DNA from: Faecalispora sporosphaeroides DSM 1294
Lineage (GTDB): Bacteria > Bacillota > Clostridia > Oscillospirales > Acutalibacteraceae
Direction: 5' to 3'
Length of the DNA stretch: 64,000 nucleotides
Assembly: GCA_000383295.1 (NCBI GenBank)
Contig: KB911067.1
Location: forward strand, 456,509-520,508
Of this stretch, positions 1 through 8,198 are shown piece by piece. Both the position numbers and the translations under genes were made by a program. The first letter of the stretch is position 1, and each line of letters starts with the position of its first letter. Under the pieces are notes generated by a model. The model was not told the origin of the DNA and ran no database searches. It worked only from the letters and a program-made list of their open reading frames with translations.

Positions 1-407
1 CGGCGATCTGTTCCAAGCTGCTTTATTGAGGAGGTTCTGCCGGCGAAGGGCATGAACCTTTTGACGGGCACATCTTTTCTTTTTTTCAATCTGATTAGGA
101 AGGAGTGATTTTCAGCGGGTGCCCCTGCGGGGGGATTCCGCTTGCGCGGGCTTCCCCCTCGTGCCGGGGCTGGCACTACCTCTCGCTGCGAGGAGAAAAG
201 TAGCAAAGGCTCGCCAAAAGCAGGCACACCGCCAGTATGAATTACAAGCCTCGCACCAGCAGAATTTCCCTGTAAGGAATTTACAGAAAAGATTCGCTTT
301 TTAAAATTGGGTTGATAAACAGAAAAAAGCCTGCCGCGGCGTACGCGCAGATTTCTCCCGCCCAAATATGACTCTTCTTTGCATGAAAATTAAACTTTCT
401 GTTAAAA
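1..407. other. gene-free left edge
   Basis: No convincing gene. A 61-codon frame at 119-304 is arginine/alanine-rich, begins without a good ribosome binding site and resembles nothing I know, so I do not call it. The stretch may hold the 3' flank of a gene lying outside the window. The regulatory signals of hsp20 follow directly. Confidence 0.5.
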
Positions 408-434
408 TTAGCACTCTCGTGTTGACAGTGCTAA
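408..434 (+). promoter_or_regulatory. CIRCE operator (HrcA site)
   Basis: TTAGCACTC, a 9-nt spacer, then CAGTGCTAA. The CIRCE consensus is TTAGCACTC-N9-GAGTGCTAA, so only one base of the second arm differs. It overlaps the -35 box of the hsp20 promoter, the usual arrangement for HrcA repression of heat-shock genes. Confidence 0.9.
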
Positions 435-450
435 TTTTACATATTATAGT
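422..450 (+). promoter_or_regulatory. sigma-A promoter of hsp20
   Basis: -35 TTGACA (422-427), 17-nt spacer, -10 TATAGT (445-450). The -35 box lies inside the CIRCE operator, so HrcA bound there would block RNA polymerase. Confidence 0.85.
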
Positions 451-532
451 ATAGACGTACCAAGAAAGAAGCTCCCGATCAGGAGCTTCTGAGTGGGCAT
501 AAAAGATCAGAATTTGATAGGAGGAATGATTT

Positions 533-973
533 ATGTTGCCCAGCATTTTTGGTGAAAATCTGTTTGATAATTTCTTTGATGACCCGTTTGAGAATAGCCT
601 TTTTAGCGGCCGTAACCCGCTGTATGGCAGGCGCGGGCAAAACCTGATGAAAACCGATGTGAAGGAGCTGCCTCAGGGGTATGAGCTGTCGGTAGACCTG
701 CCCGGTTTTCAAAAGGATGAAATCCATGTGGAACTCAGCAACAATTACCTGACCATCAGCGCCTCCAAGGGAATGAGCAAAGAAGAAAAAGATAAGGACG
801 GCCGGTATATCCGTCAGGAGCGTTACAGCGGTGCCTGTTCGCGCAGCTTCTATGTCGGGGATGTAAGGCCTGAAGAAGTCAGCGCAAAATACGAAAGCGG
901 TATTTTAACCCTCTCCCTGCCGAAGAAGAACGCAAAGGCTCTGCCTAGCTCTTCTGAAATCACGATTCAATAA
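533..973 (+). CDS. hsp20: Hsp20/alpha-crystallin small heat shock protein
   Basis: Small ATP-independent holdase chaperone of 146 aa, the usual bacterial length. The alpha-crystallin domain spans roughly residues 38-140 and includes the LPGFQKDEI and GILTLSLPK segments typical of the family. The N-terminus is the usual variable region rich in Phe, Asp and Asn. The ATG has a GGAGG ribosome binding site 8 nt upstream. The gene is monocistronic, preceded by a CIRCE-controlled sigma-A promoter and followed by a strong terminator, so heat induction through HrcA is expected. Clients are unknown. Confidence 0.95.
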   Translation: MLPSIFGENLFDNFFDDPFENSLFSGRNPLYGRRGQNLMKTDVKELPQGYELSVDLPGFQKDEIHVELSNNYLTISASKGMSKEEKDKDGRYIRQERYSGACSRSFYVGDVRPEEVSAKYESGILTLSLPKKNAKALPSSSEITIQ

Positions 974-1016
974 GCCGAGCGCGGCAGTCCATGATTCGCC
1001 ATGAGAAACGATAAAC

Positions 1017-1056
1017 AAAAATCCCTTTCCGGCATTCAGCCGGAAAGGGATTTTTG
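1017..1056. terminator. terminator after hsp20
   Basis: Twelve-base stem ATCCCTTTCCGG (1021-1032) pairing with 1040-1051, flanked by an A-run on the left and a T-run on the right, so it can work in both directions. Confidence 0.9.
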
Positions 1057-1329
1057 TGCAATTGGCCTTTTCGGGCACTTCAGCCAGAACCGAGGGAAAC
1101 AGAAAAAAACTCCGGGCAATCGTTCTGTCATTGCACTTGCCTCTCTCTCATACAAGTCCATGAGTTGGAAAACCAGACCGGTTTCAAGCCGCAGAGCAGT
1201 CCCCGTAGCGCACCTCTCGGGCGCTCACTGACGATCGGCAGCAGACCGCCGGCTGTGCAGATAAGGTACGGTTCCCCGCGCATTTCAAAACAGTCTGTAT
1301 TGAAGTTTGTTCTGTATGTTCCCCATCCT
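1057..1329. other. gene-free spacer
   Basis: Between the hsp20 terminator and the ABC operon terminator I see no supported gene. A 72-codon minus-strand frame at 1128-1346 has no ribosome binding site and runs into the terminator hairpin. Confidence 0.5.
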
Positions 1330-1358
1330 ACAAAAAAGGCCTGCACAGCAGGCCTTTT
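1330..1358 (-). terminator. terminator of ABC importer operon
   Basis: Hairpin with arms AGGCCTGC and GCAGGCCT around a 2-nt loop, with A6 on the left and T5 on the right. It ends the minus-strand ABC operon about 25 nt past the ATPase stop codon. Confidence 0.85.
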
Positions 1359-1381
1359 TGAAATACAAGCGGAAAGATCGG

Positions 1382-2182
1382 TCAGGAAAGCAACATGCGG
1401 TCGTTCACCAGCGCATCACCCTGCGCGGACTGGAACCGTTTGAGCAGCTCCTCTACCGTGAGATTTTTCTTTTCCTCTCCTTCAATATCGAACAGGATCC
1501 GGCCCTCGTTCATCATGATGATGCGGTTGCCGTAGGCCAGCGCGTCCTTCATGTTGTGTGTGACCATCAGCGCCGTCAAGTTGTCGCGCTTGATGAACTC
1601 ATCGGTCAGGCGCAGCACCGTAGCCGCCGTTTTGGGGTCCAGAGCGGCGGTGTGCTCGTCGAGCAGCAGCAGCTTCGGCTTTTGCAGCGTCGCCATCAAA
1701 AGCGTCAGTGCCTGACGCTGCCCGCCGGAAAGCAGGCCAACCTTGCTGTTCAGGCGATCCTCCAGGCCAAGCTCCAGCACCTTGAGCTGCTCGCGGTAAG
1801 CGGCCCTCTCCTCTTTCTCAATGCCCCAGCGCAGCGTGCGGCTTTGGCCGCGGCGGTTGGCCAGCGCAAGGTTCTCTTCAATCCACATGCTGCCCGCCGT
1901 TCCGCGCATCGGGTCCTGAAACACGCGGCCCAGCAGCTTTGCGCGTTTAAATTCCGGAAGAAAGGTGATGTCCTGCCCATCCAGCACAATTTTACCGCCG
2001 TCGCAGGGGAACACCCCGGCAATCAGATTCAGCAGGGTGCTTTTTCCCGCGCCGTTTCCGCCAATGATCGTGGCGAAATCGCCCGGCTTCAGGTGAAGGT
2101 TCAGATCGACCAGCGCCCTTTTTTCATTGACCGTGCCTTTGTTGAAGGTACGGCACACATTTGTCAGTTTCAGCATTGCCAT
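1382..2182 (-). CDS. ABC transporter ATP-binding protein (COG1101 type)
   Basis: Cytoplasmic ATPase (266 aa) of an importer made with the permease just upstream and the two binding proteins beyond. Walker A is GGNGAGKST at about residues 41-49. The signature LLSGGQRQ is near residue 153. Walker B ends in LLLLDEHTAALD; His where most ABC proteins have Pro is normal for the COG1101 group. COG1101/COG4120/COG2984 importers include TrpXYZ-like systems for tryptophan or related aromatic compounds. No T-box or other amino-acid sensor is visible here, so the substrate stays open. It starts 6 nt after the permease stop. Confidence 0.92.
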   Translation of the reverse strand: MAMLKLTNVCRTFNKGTVNEKRALVDLNLHLKPGDFATIIGGNGAGKSTLLNLIAGVFPCDGGKIVLDGQDITFLPEFKRAKLLGRVFQDPMRGTAGSMWIEENLALANRRGQSRTLRWGIEKEERAAYREQLKVLELGLEDRLNSKVGLLSGGQRQALTLLMATLQKPKLLLLDEHTAALDPKTAATVLRLTDEFIKRDNLTALMVTHNMKDALAYGNRIIMMNEGRILFDIEGEEKKNLTVEELLKRFQSAQGDALVNDRMLLS

Positions 2183-2188
2183 TCCCCC

Positions 2189-3193
2189 TTAACCCTGTTG
2201 GTTCGGCTCGTCAGGATCCTTGTCCGAATCGTCGATCGCGTCCTCAAAAGCCTTGTCGGGCACCATTTTGCCCGGGCCGTTCGCCGCGCGGCGGGCCATA
2301 GAATCCTGGAACATTCTGCTCATGGTGGGCGTGAACAGCGCCAGCGCCACCACAATGGAGGACAGCAGCTTCATATCCTGCGATTTCAAGCCGTAGAACA
2401 GAACCACGGCAATGATGATGCGGTAAACCACCGAACCCGCGATCATGGCGATCAGGCGCGGCAAAAATCCCATGATACGCCCCAAAAGCACTTCGCCGAT
2501 AATCACGGAAGCAAGGCCGATCACGATGGTGCCGATGCCCATGCTGACATCGCCAAAGCCCTGTACCTGTGCCACCAAAGCGCCGGAGAGCCCGACAAGA
2601 CCGTTTGAAAGCACCAGGGCCAGAATGACCATGGTATCCGTATTCACACCGAGAGAACGCACCATATGGGGGTTGTTTCCGGTCGCCCGGATGGCACTGC
2701 CCAGCTCGGTTCCAAAAAACCAATACAAAAAGAAGATCATCGCGACCGCAATCACACCGCCCAGTACCAGCTGAGCATTGTAGCGAGAAAGCATCGGGAA
2801 CCAATTGCCCACCTGCAAGTCCACCGTGTCCACGCCGAGCAGGGGAACGTTGGCCCTGTCCTGCATGACGCGCAGATTGATCGAATACAGCGCCGTCATG
2901 GTCAGAATTCCCGCGAGAATTCCCGGTATTTTCATCTTCGTATTCAAAAAGCCGGTAATAAACCCGCAGAACATGCCGCCCAGCAGCGAAAAAATCAGCG
3001 TTAAAAACGGATTCATCCCGCTCTCGGTCAAAATGGCGGAAATCGCGCCGCCGGTAGCGAATGAACCGTCTACCGTCAGATCAGGAAAATCCAGAATCCG
3101 AAAGGTAATGTAAACGCCAAGCGTCATTATTCCCCACAAAACACCCTGGGCCACCGCGCCGTGAACAGCCCCCAGCAAATTCATTAGCTCCAT
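2189..3193 (-). CDS. ABC transporter permease (COG4120 type)
   Basis: Integral membrane permease (334 aa) with about eight or nine hydrophobic segments, homologous to the branched-chain amino acid/ribose permease superfamily. The N-terminal segment GVYITFRILDFPDLTVDGSF is characteristic of the COG4120 family. The C-terminal ~35 residues are hydrophilic and rich in Asp/Pro. It probably pairs with itself and the ATPase encoded 6 nt downstream. It is separated from the binding-protein gene upstream by a stem-loop at 3228-3257. That loop could lower permease dosage relative to binding protein. Confidence 0.92.
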   Translation of the reverse strand: MELMNLLGAVHGAVAQGVLWGIMTLGVYITFRILDFPDLTVDGSFATGGAISAILTESGMNPFLTLIFSLLGGMFCGFITGFLNTKMKIPGILAGILTMTALYSINLRVMQDRANVPLLGVDTVDLQVGNWFPMLSRYNAQLVLGGVIAVAMIFFLYWFFGTELGSAIRATGNNPHMVRSLGVNTDTMVILALVLSNGLVGLSGALVAQVQGFGDVSMGIGTIVIGLASVIIGEVLLGRIMGFLPRLIAMIAGSVVYRIIIAVVLFYGLKSQDMKLLSSIVVALALFTPTMSRMFQDSMARRAANGPGKMVPDKAFEDAIDDSDKDPDEPNQQG

Positions 3194-3227
3194 ATCGTTC
3201 CTCTATTCCAGTTGTATTGATAACAGT

Positions 3228-3257
3228 TTCAGGCGGTGAGCCGCCCCACCGCCTGAA
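3228..3257 (-). repeat. intercistronic stem-loop in ABC operon
   Basis: Perfect 11-bp inverted repeat TTCAGGCGGTG / CACCGCCTGAA with an 8-nt loop. No T-run follows on the minus strand, so it is more likely an mRNA-stabilising or processing element at the binding protein/permease boundary than a full terminator. Confidence 0.65.
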
Positions 3258-3334
3258 CTCCGCATTTTGCCAAGGCAAAGCACGGGAACATTCAATTAAT
3301 TATTGTAAACGAATTTAAGGGAGATTGCAACCCT

Positions 3335-4372
3335 TTATTTTTGGGAAGAAGCCGCGGAAGCCAGAGCGTCCTGACCGTTTTTGGTGATGGATTCCGGGAG
3401 CACCAGGCCCATTTTGGCAGCCGCTTCACTGTTGTAGAACACATCCAGCTGATCCTGATACTCGATGGGCATATCGCCAACCTTTGCCTCACCCTTGAGC
3501 ACCTTAACCGCCATTTGGCCGGTCTGGTACCCGAGCTTATCGTAGTTGAGCCCCACCGTGCAGGTTCCGCCGTCGGTTACCATGCCGATCGCGCCCGGCA
3601 CCACCGGCAGCTTGTTTGCAGAGGTGACTGCAGTCACGTTCTTCATGTTGGTAGCCATCAGGTTATCGGTGGGAATATACACGCCCTGCACCTTGCCAAC
3701 CATAGACTGCGTAACCTGCTGCACCTCGTTGGAGTTCGAGGCGGTAAACTCCTTATACTTCAGGCCGAGCTCGTCGCAGGCCGCCTTGGCCCACTCGATC
3801 TGCAGCTTGCTGTTTGTTTCGCTGGAGCTGTACAAAAAGCCCACCGTCTCCAAATTGGGGGCGAGTGTTTTGAGCATTTCGAGCTGCTCCTTCACCGGCG
3901 TTTTGTCGCTGGTGCCGGAGACATTTCCGCCGGGCTTTTCATTGCTGGCCACCAGCTTTGCGTCCGCCGGGTCTGTGATGGCGGTGATCAGAATCGGGGT
4001 GTCGGTGATCACCTTCGCCACGGCCTGCGCGGCGGGAGTGCCGATCGCCAGAATCAGATCCGGCTTTTTGTTCGCCAGCGTATTTGCGATCGTCACACAG
4101 TTAGCCTGTTCGCCCTGCGCGTTCTGCACATCGTAAACAACGTTTTGGCCTTCCAGGTAGCCCGCATCCGTCAATGCCTGCTGAAAGCCCTTCAGCGAAG
4201 CATCCAGAGAAGGATGGGTCACCAACTGCGCCACACCGACGGTGATCGTCTTACCCGCGGCAGAATTTTCTGCACCCACGGACGAAGCGCCGCCCGCACT
4301 CCCGCAGGCCGTGGCAGACATCGCCATCGCAGCAGCCAATACAGCCGCCGCGATTTTCTGTTTCATTTTCAT
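3335..4372 (-). CDS. ABC substrate-binding lipoprotein (COG2984 type), copy B
   Basis: Extracytoplasmic binding protein of about 345 aa with a lipoprotein signal peptide: positively charged MKMKQK start, Ala-rich core and lipobox ATAC-G with the acceptor Cys at about residue 23. The fold is the two-lobed ABC_sub_bind family. Signature segments include DLILAIGTPAAQAVAK, DPADAKLVASNEKPGGNVSG and YIPTDNLMA. I chose ATG 4372 because AGGAGG lies 6 nt upstream; an upstream in-frame TTG is less likely. It has its own promoter at 4444-4472. It is closely similar along its length to the protein encoded at 4614-5645 and looks like a tandem duplicate with a possibly different ligand. Confidence 0.92.
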   Translation of the reverse strand: MKMKQKIAAAVLAAAMAMSATACGSAGGASSVGAENSAAGKTITVGVAQLVTHPSLDASLKGFQQALTDAGYLEGQNVVYDVQNAQGEQANCVTIANTLANKKPDLILAIGTPAAQAVAKVITDTPILITAITDPADAKLVASNEKPGGNVSGTSDKTPVKEQLEMLKTLAPNLETVGFLYSSSETNSKLQIEWAKAACDELGLKYKEFTASNSNEVQQVTQSMVGKVQGVYIPTDNLMATNMKNVTAVTSANKLPVVPGAIGMVTDGGTCTVGLNYDKLGYQTGQMAVKVLKGEAKVGDMPIEYQDQLDVFYNSEAAAKMGLVLPESITKNGQDALASAASSQK

Positions 4373-4443
4373 ATTCGTCCTCCTCAAAGACGCTTTATCC
4401 AAGTGAAGCGTTCATTGTTTTAAAGCATAAAATCAATAGCTGT

Positions 4444-4472
4444 ATTTTACTCTGCCCCGAAAAAAATGTCAA
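4444..4472 (-). promoter_or_regulatory. sigma-A promoter of binding protein B
   Basis: On the minus strand: -35 TTGACA (4472-4467), 17-nt spacer, -10 TAAAAT (4449-4444). The stretch just downstream of the -10 shares an AGCTATTGAT...GCTTTAAA block with the promoter of copy A. Confidence 0.85.
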
Positions 4473-4546
4473 GTGCCGATTTCCCGCTTTCTGCCGCAAA
4501 GGAGCCGAATTCTCTCATTTCCTTTGCTTTTCATAATATAAAACAG

Positions 4547-4582
4547 ACAAAAAAAGGCAGGCGGAACGCGTTCCGCCTGCCT
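4547..4582 (-). terminator. terminator of binding protein A gene
   Basis: A 28-base perfect palindrome (arms AGGCAGGCGGAACG/CGTTCCGCCTGCCT, 4555-4582), followed on the minus strand by T7. It separates copy A transcription from copy B and the transporter genes. Confidence 0.9.
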
Positions 4583-4613
4583 CAACCCGGCAACGTGCAC
4601 CGGATTATCTTTG

Positions 4614-5645
4614 TTATTTTGCCGCCGACACATCTTCCCCCTTGAGGATTCTCTCGGGGAGAGTGATCCCCAGCTGCTTTGCAACCGCGCTGTTGTAAGA
4701 AACGGTGTATTCGGTCTGGTATTCGATCGGCATGTCGGCGGGCTTCGCCTCGCCTTTAAGCACCTTCGCGGCCATCAGGCCGGTTTGGTAGCCGAGCTTT
4801 TCATAGTTGATGCCCACAGTGCAAAGGCCGCCGTTCTGTACCGGACCAACCTCCGCCACAATCAGGGGCAGCTTCGCGGAATTGGTGACCGCGGCCACGT
4901 TCTTCATGCCGGAAGCCAGAATGTTGTCGGTGGGGATGTAAACCGCCTGCACCTTACCCACCATCGACTGCGCCACCTGCTGAATCTCGTTTGTGTTCGA
5001 GATGGTAAATTCCTGGTACTTCAGGCCCAGCTCCTCGCAGGCGGCCTTGGCCCATTTGGCCTGCAGCTGGCTGTTCGTTTCGCTGGAGGTATACATGATG
5101 CCGACCGTCTTTACGTCGGGCACAATCTCCTTGAGCATTTCGATCTGCTCCTTCACCGGCGTTTTGTCGCTGGTGCCGGAAACATTTCCGCCGGGCTTTT
5201 CATTGCTGGCCACGAGCTTCGCGTCCGCCGGATCTGTCACCGCCGTAATCATCACCGGGATATCCGTAATCACCTTCGCCACAGCCTGCGCCGCCGGAGT
5301 CGCGATTGCGAGGATCAGGTCGGGCTTTTTATTTGCGAAGGTATTCGCGATGGTGATGCAGTTCGCCTGTTCGCCCTGCGCGTTCTGAATGTCATAAGTA
5401 ACGTTTTTGCCTTCCTCAAAGCCCTGAGAGGCGAGGCCTTCCTGAAAACCCTTCAAAGAAGCATCCATTGCCGGGTGGGTCAGCAGCTGAGCCACACCGA
5501 TATTGATCATCTTTCCGCTCTCGGCGGAATTGGCCGCGGAAGCCGCAGCGGATGAAGCAGCCGCGCCGCCGTTCCTGCACGCGCCCAAAGAAGCCGCCAT
5601 CGCAACCGCCAGAACCGCTGCGATTATTTTTTTGAACTGTTTCAT
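4614..5645 (-). CDS. ABC substrate-binding lipoprotein (COG2984 type), copy A
   Basis: About 343 aa lipoprotein paralogous to copy B, with lipobox ASLGAC (Cys near residue 22) and the same DLILAIATPAAQAVAK and DPADAKLVASNEKPGGNVSG blocks. The two proteins differ most near the C-terminus and in the stretch around 'VAEVGPVQNGGLC' (copy A) versus 'VPGAIGMVTDGGTC' (copy B). The ATG at 5645 follows AAAGGAGGAG. It has its own promoter and terminator, so it is a separate transcript that can supply an alternative binding protein to the single permease/ATPase pair downstream. Confidence 0.92.
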   Translation of the reverse strand: MKQFKKIIAAVLAVAMAASLGACRNGGAAASSAAASAANSAESGKMINIGVAQLLTHPAMDASLKGFQEGLASQGFEEGKNVTYDIQNAQGEQANCITIANTFANKKPDLILAIATPAAQAVAKVITDIPVMITAVTDPADAKLVASNEKPGGNVSGTSDKTPVKEQIEMLKEIVPDVKTVGIMYTSSETNSQLQAKWAKAACEELGLKYQEFTISNTNEIQQVAQSMVGKVQAVYIPTDNILASGMKNVAAVTNSAKLPLIVAEVGPVQNGGLCTVGINYEKLGYQTGLMAAKVLKGEAKPADMPIEYQTEYTVSYNSAVAKQLGITLPERILKGEDVSAAK

Positions 5646-5718
5646 ATTCTCCTCCTTTTGCGGCACGCTGACCGGCCACAAACGATTTATTGGTTTAAAG
5701 CATCAATAGCTAAAAGTA

Positions 5719-5747
5719 ATTGTACTCGTCATGGGGCGAAAAGTCAA
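5719..5747 (-). promoter_or_regulatory. sigma-A promoter of binding protein A
   Basis: Minus strand: -35 TTGACT (5747-5742), 17-nt spacer, -10 TACAAT (5724-5719). Downstream sequence AGCTATTGATGCTTTAAA is shared with the copy B promoter, suggesting the duplication included the promoter or that both bind the same factor. Confidence 0.85.
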
Positions 5748-5923
5748 CCCCTGAATTTTTTCTTTTGCGCGAAAATGCTGTTTGCCCCTTTCCGCGCGCG
5801 AACGGCAAAGCCGCCCCGGTTCCCGACCGATAATTTCCCGTGGAATTCCTGTTTGTAATATAGTCACAGACGGCGCCGGGGGATGCTGCTATACTGTAAA
5901 AAAACGACAAGGGGGCAATTCAA

Positions 5924-6238
5924 ATGGCAGTGATCCGTTTGACCAAACATAATTATCAAAAAGAGGTTCTGGAGTCCGAGCAGCCCGTGCTCATCGATTT
6001 TTGGGCGCCCTGGTGCGGGCCCTGCCGAATGCTCGGCCCAACCGTGGAGGAGCTCGACCGCGATTTGGAGGGCAAGGTGAAGATCGCAAAGATCAACGTG
6101 GACGAGGAGCAGGAGCTCGCGCAGGCATTCCGCGTGATGAGCATCCCGATGCTGGCGGTGATGCGCGGCGGCAAGCTGATTTCTTCTTCCGTCGGCCTGC
6201 AGCCCAAGGCAAAAATTATGAAAATGCTCGAGAAATAA
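5924..6238 (+). CDS. trxA: thioredoxin
   Basis: Cytoplasmic dithiol-disulfide oxidoreductase, 104 aa, the standard thioredoxin length. The active site is APWCGPCR (Cys31 and Cys34). The cis-Pro loop is SIPMLAV near residue 74. It lies 77 nt upstream of a CoA-disulfide reductase/rhodanese gene on the same strand, so the pair looks like a thiol redox unit. A short CAAAAGCC/GGCTTTTG hairpin (6244-6271) lies between them without a T-run. The ATG has AAGGGGG upstream. Thioredoxin reductase is not in the window. Confidence 0.93.
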   Translation: MAVIRLTKHNYQKEVLESEQPVLIDFWAPWCGPCRMLGPTVEELDRDLEGKVKIAKINVDEEQELAQAFRVMSIPMLAVMRGGKLISSSVGLQPKAKIMKMLEK

Positions 6239-6315
6239 TGTTCGGGTACAAAAGCCGGAGCGGGCTTTTGTGAAACGCCTTCCGGCCACCGAAAACACAA
6301 GGGAGGACAACACAC

Positions 6316-8010
6316 ATGAAAGTCATCATCATCGGCGGAGTGGCGGGCGGCGCGTCTGCGGCTGCCCGCCTGCGCCGTCTGGATGAAACGGCACAAATCA
6401 TTCTGCTGGAACGCGGTCCATATATATCTTACGCCAACTGTGGTCTGCCTTATTATGTCGGCGGAGAGATCAACCAAAAAGAGGCCCTTACCCTGCAAAC
6501 ACCGCAGAGCTTCCGCCAGAGGTTCGGGATTGATGTGCGCACCGGACACGAGGCCGCGGCGATCCGCCCGGAGAAAAAGACGGTTCTCATCCGCGATCTC
6601 GCCGCCGGAGAAGAGTATGAGGAATCCTACGACAAGCTGATCCTCTCACCCGGCGGCGAGCCCGCCCGCCCGCCGGTTCCGGGTACGGATGACCGGCGCG
6701 TCTTCACGCTGCGCACCGTGCCGGATTCCCTGCGTATCCGGGAATACCTCCAGCAGAACCGGCCCCGCCGCGCGGTGGTGATGGGCGGCGGCTTCATCGG
6801 CCTTGAAATGGCCGAAAACCTGATGCGCGCCGGTGTTTCCGTCACCGTGGTGGAGGCGATGGATCACGTGATGGCCGCGCTGGATTACGACATGGCCTGC
6901 GAGGTACAGCAATACCTGCGCCGCCAGGGGGTTGGTCTGGTGCTCTCGCAGAAGGTTACCGCAATCGACCCGCAGGAAAACGGCCTGCTCGTCCACCTGG
7001 AAAACGGCGAAACGCTGGATGCCGACCTCCTCCTTCTTTCGGCAGGCATCCGGCCCGAAAGCACGCTGGCCCGCGAGGCCGGCCTTGCAGTCAATGAGCG
7101 CGGCGCCATCCTCACAGACAGCCACATGCGCACCTCTGACAAAAACATCTACGCCGTGGGGGACGTGGTCGAGATCACGAACCTTGTCACCGGGCTGCCC
7201 GGCTATGTGCCGCTTGCAGGCCCGGCCAACAAGCAGGGGCGCATTGCGGCAGATCACATCTGCGGGCTGCCCGGCGAATACCGCGGCACGCAGGGCTCCT
7301 CCGTGATGAAGCTGTTCGACATGACGGTGGCCTCCACCGGCCTGAACGAGGCCGCAGCCAAGGCCGCCGGACTGAACTGCGATAAAATCCACATCTTCTC
7401 CCCCTCGCACGCCACCTACTACCCGGGCGCTGTGAACCTGACGATCAAGGCCCTGTTCGAGCTGCCCACCGGGCGCATTCTCGGCGCACAGGTGATCGGG
7501 TTCGACGGCGTCGACAAGCGCTGCGACGTGCTGGCCACGGCAATCCGCGCGGGCATGACCGCCTATGATCTCGCGGAGCTGGAGCTGTGCTACGCTCCCC
7601 CGTATTCCTCCGCCAAAGACCCGGTGAACATGGTCGGATTTGCGATCGAAAACATTCTCACCGGCAAGGTACGGCAGTTCCATTGGGAGGATCTTCCCCG
7701 CGTGGCGGATGACCCGAACGCCGTGCTGCTGGATGTGAGAACCGATTCGGAGTGGCAGAGCGGCTCCATTCCCGGTGCGGTGCACATTCCGCTCGATTCC
7801 CTGCGGGAAAGGCTCGCGGAGCTCGATCCCGAAAAAGAAATCTATGTCCACTGCCAGAGCGGCCTGCGCAGCTATTTGGCCTGCCGCATTCTCTCGCAGC
7901 ACGGCTTTTCCTGCTATAACCTGTCCGGCGGTTACCGCCTGTACAGCCTGATTTGCGGCAATCAGTGCTATGACGACGCACCCGCCCACCCGTGCGGTCT
8001 TCGGATCTAA
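6316..8010 (+). CDS. CoA-disulfide reductase with C-terminal rhodanese domain
   Basis: FAD- and NAD(P)H-dependent reductase of 564 aa, the size of the CoADR-RHD fusion family. N-terminal FAD motif GGVAGGASAAARLRR (residues 7-21). The SYANCGLPYYVGG motif carries the redox Cys42. The NAD-binding GGGFIGLEMAEN is near residue 156. The dimerisation domain is followed by a rhodanese domain from about residue 465 to the end with active-site loop HCQSGLRS. Family members reduce CoA disulfide, CoA persulfide or polysulfide. With thioredoxin upstream and a Crp/Fnr regulator downstream it probably handles low-molecular-weight disulfides or sulfane sulfur. The NADH oxidase/peroxidase relatives lack the rhodanese part. 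Confidence 0.92.
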   Translation: MKVIIIGGVAGGASAAARLRRLDETAQIILLERGPYISYANCGLPYYVGGEINQKEALTLQTPQSFRQRFGIDVRTGHEAAAIRPEKKTVLIRDLAAGEEYEESYDKLILSPGGEPARPPVPGTDDRRVFTLRTVPDSLRIREYLQQNRPRRAVVMGGGFIGLEMAENLMRAGVSVTVVEAMDHVMAALDYDMACEVQQYLRRQGVGLVLSQKVTAIDPQENGLLVHLENGETLDADLLLLSAGIRPESTLAREAGLAVNERGAILTDSHMRTSDKNIYAVGDVVEITNLVTGLPGYVPLAGPANKQGRIAADHICGLPGEYRGTQGSSVMKLFDMTVASTGLNEAAAKAAGLNCDKIHIFSPSHATYYPGAVNLTIKALFELPTGRILGAQVIGFDGVDKRCDVLATAIRAGMTAYDLAELELCYAPPYSSAKDPVNMVGFAIENILTGKVRQFHWEDLPRVADDPNAVLLDVRTDSEWQSGSIPGAVHIPLDSLRERLAELDPEKEIYVHCQSGLRSYLACRILSQHGFSCYNLSGGYRLYSLICGNQCYDDAPAHPCGLRI

Positions 8011-8045
8011 CCTGCGAAATTTGTTACACGAAAAAATTCCTCTCT

Positions 8046-8075
8046 CTTGAATAAATCAAGAACAGACCTTATACT
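8046..8075 (+). promoter_or_regulatory. promoter of Crp/Fnr regulator with Fnr-like palindrome
   Basis: -35 TTGAAT (8047-8052), 17-nt spacer, -10 TATACT (8070-8075). The palindrome CTTGA-ATAAA-TCAAG (8046-8060) covers the -35 box and resembles an Fnr box with a spacer one base short. A 12-base arm AACAGACCTTAT (8061-8072) overlaps the -10 and recurs inverted at 8168-8179, just before the gene. Autoregulation is plausible. Confidence 0.65.
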
Positions 8076-8198
8076 GATGATATAGCAATACCCTTTCAAA
8101 ATGATGTGGATTGTTCCTCTGTCCGAAAGAGAAAATCAATCATTTTTCAGCTTGGATTGCGATACAGATAAGGTCTGTTTTTGTTGGGGGGTGTTTTC

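Noticed and set aside
119..304. 61-codon frame at left edge
   Set aside because: No ribosome site, biased basic composition, no recognisable family.
1128..1346. 72-codon minus-strand frame before the ABC operon
   Set aside because: Runs into the terminator hairpin, has no ribosome site and no family resemblance.
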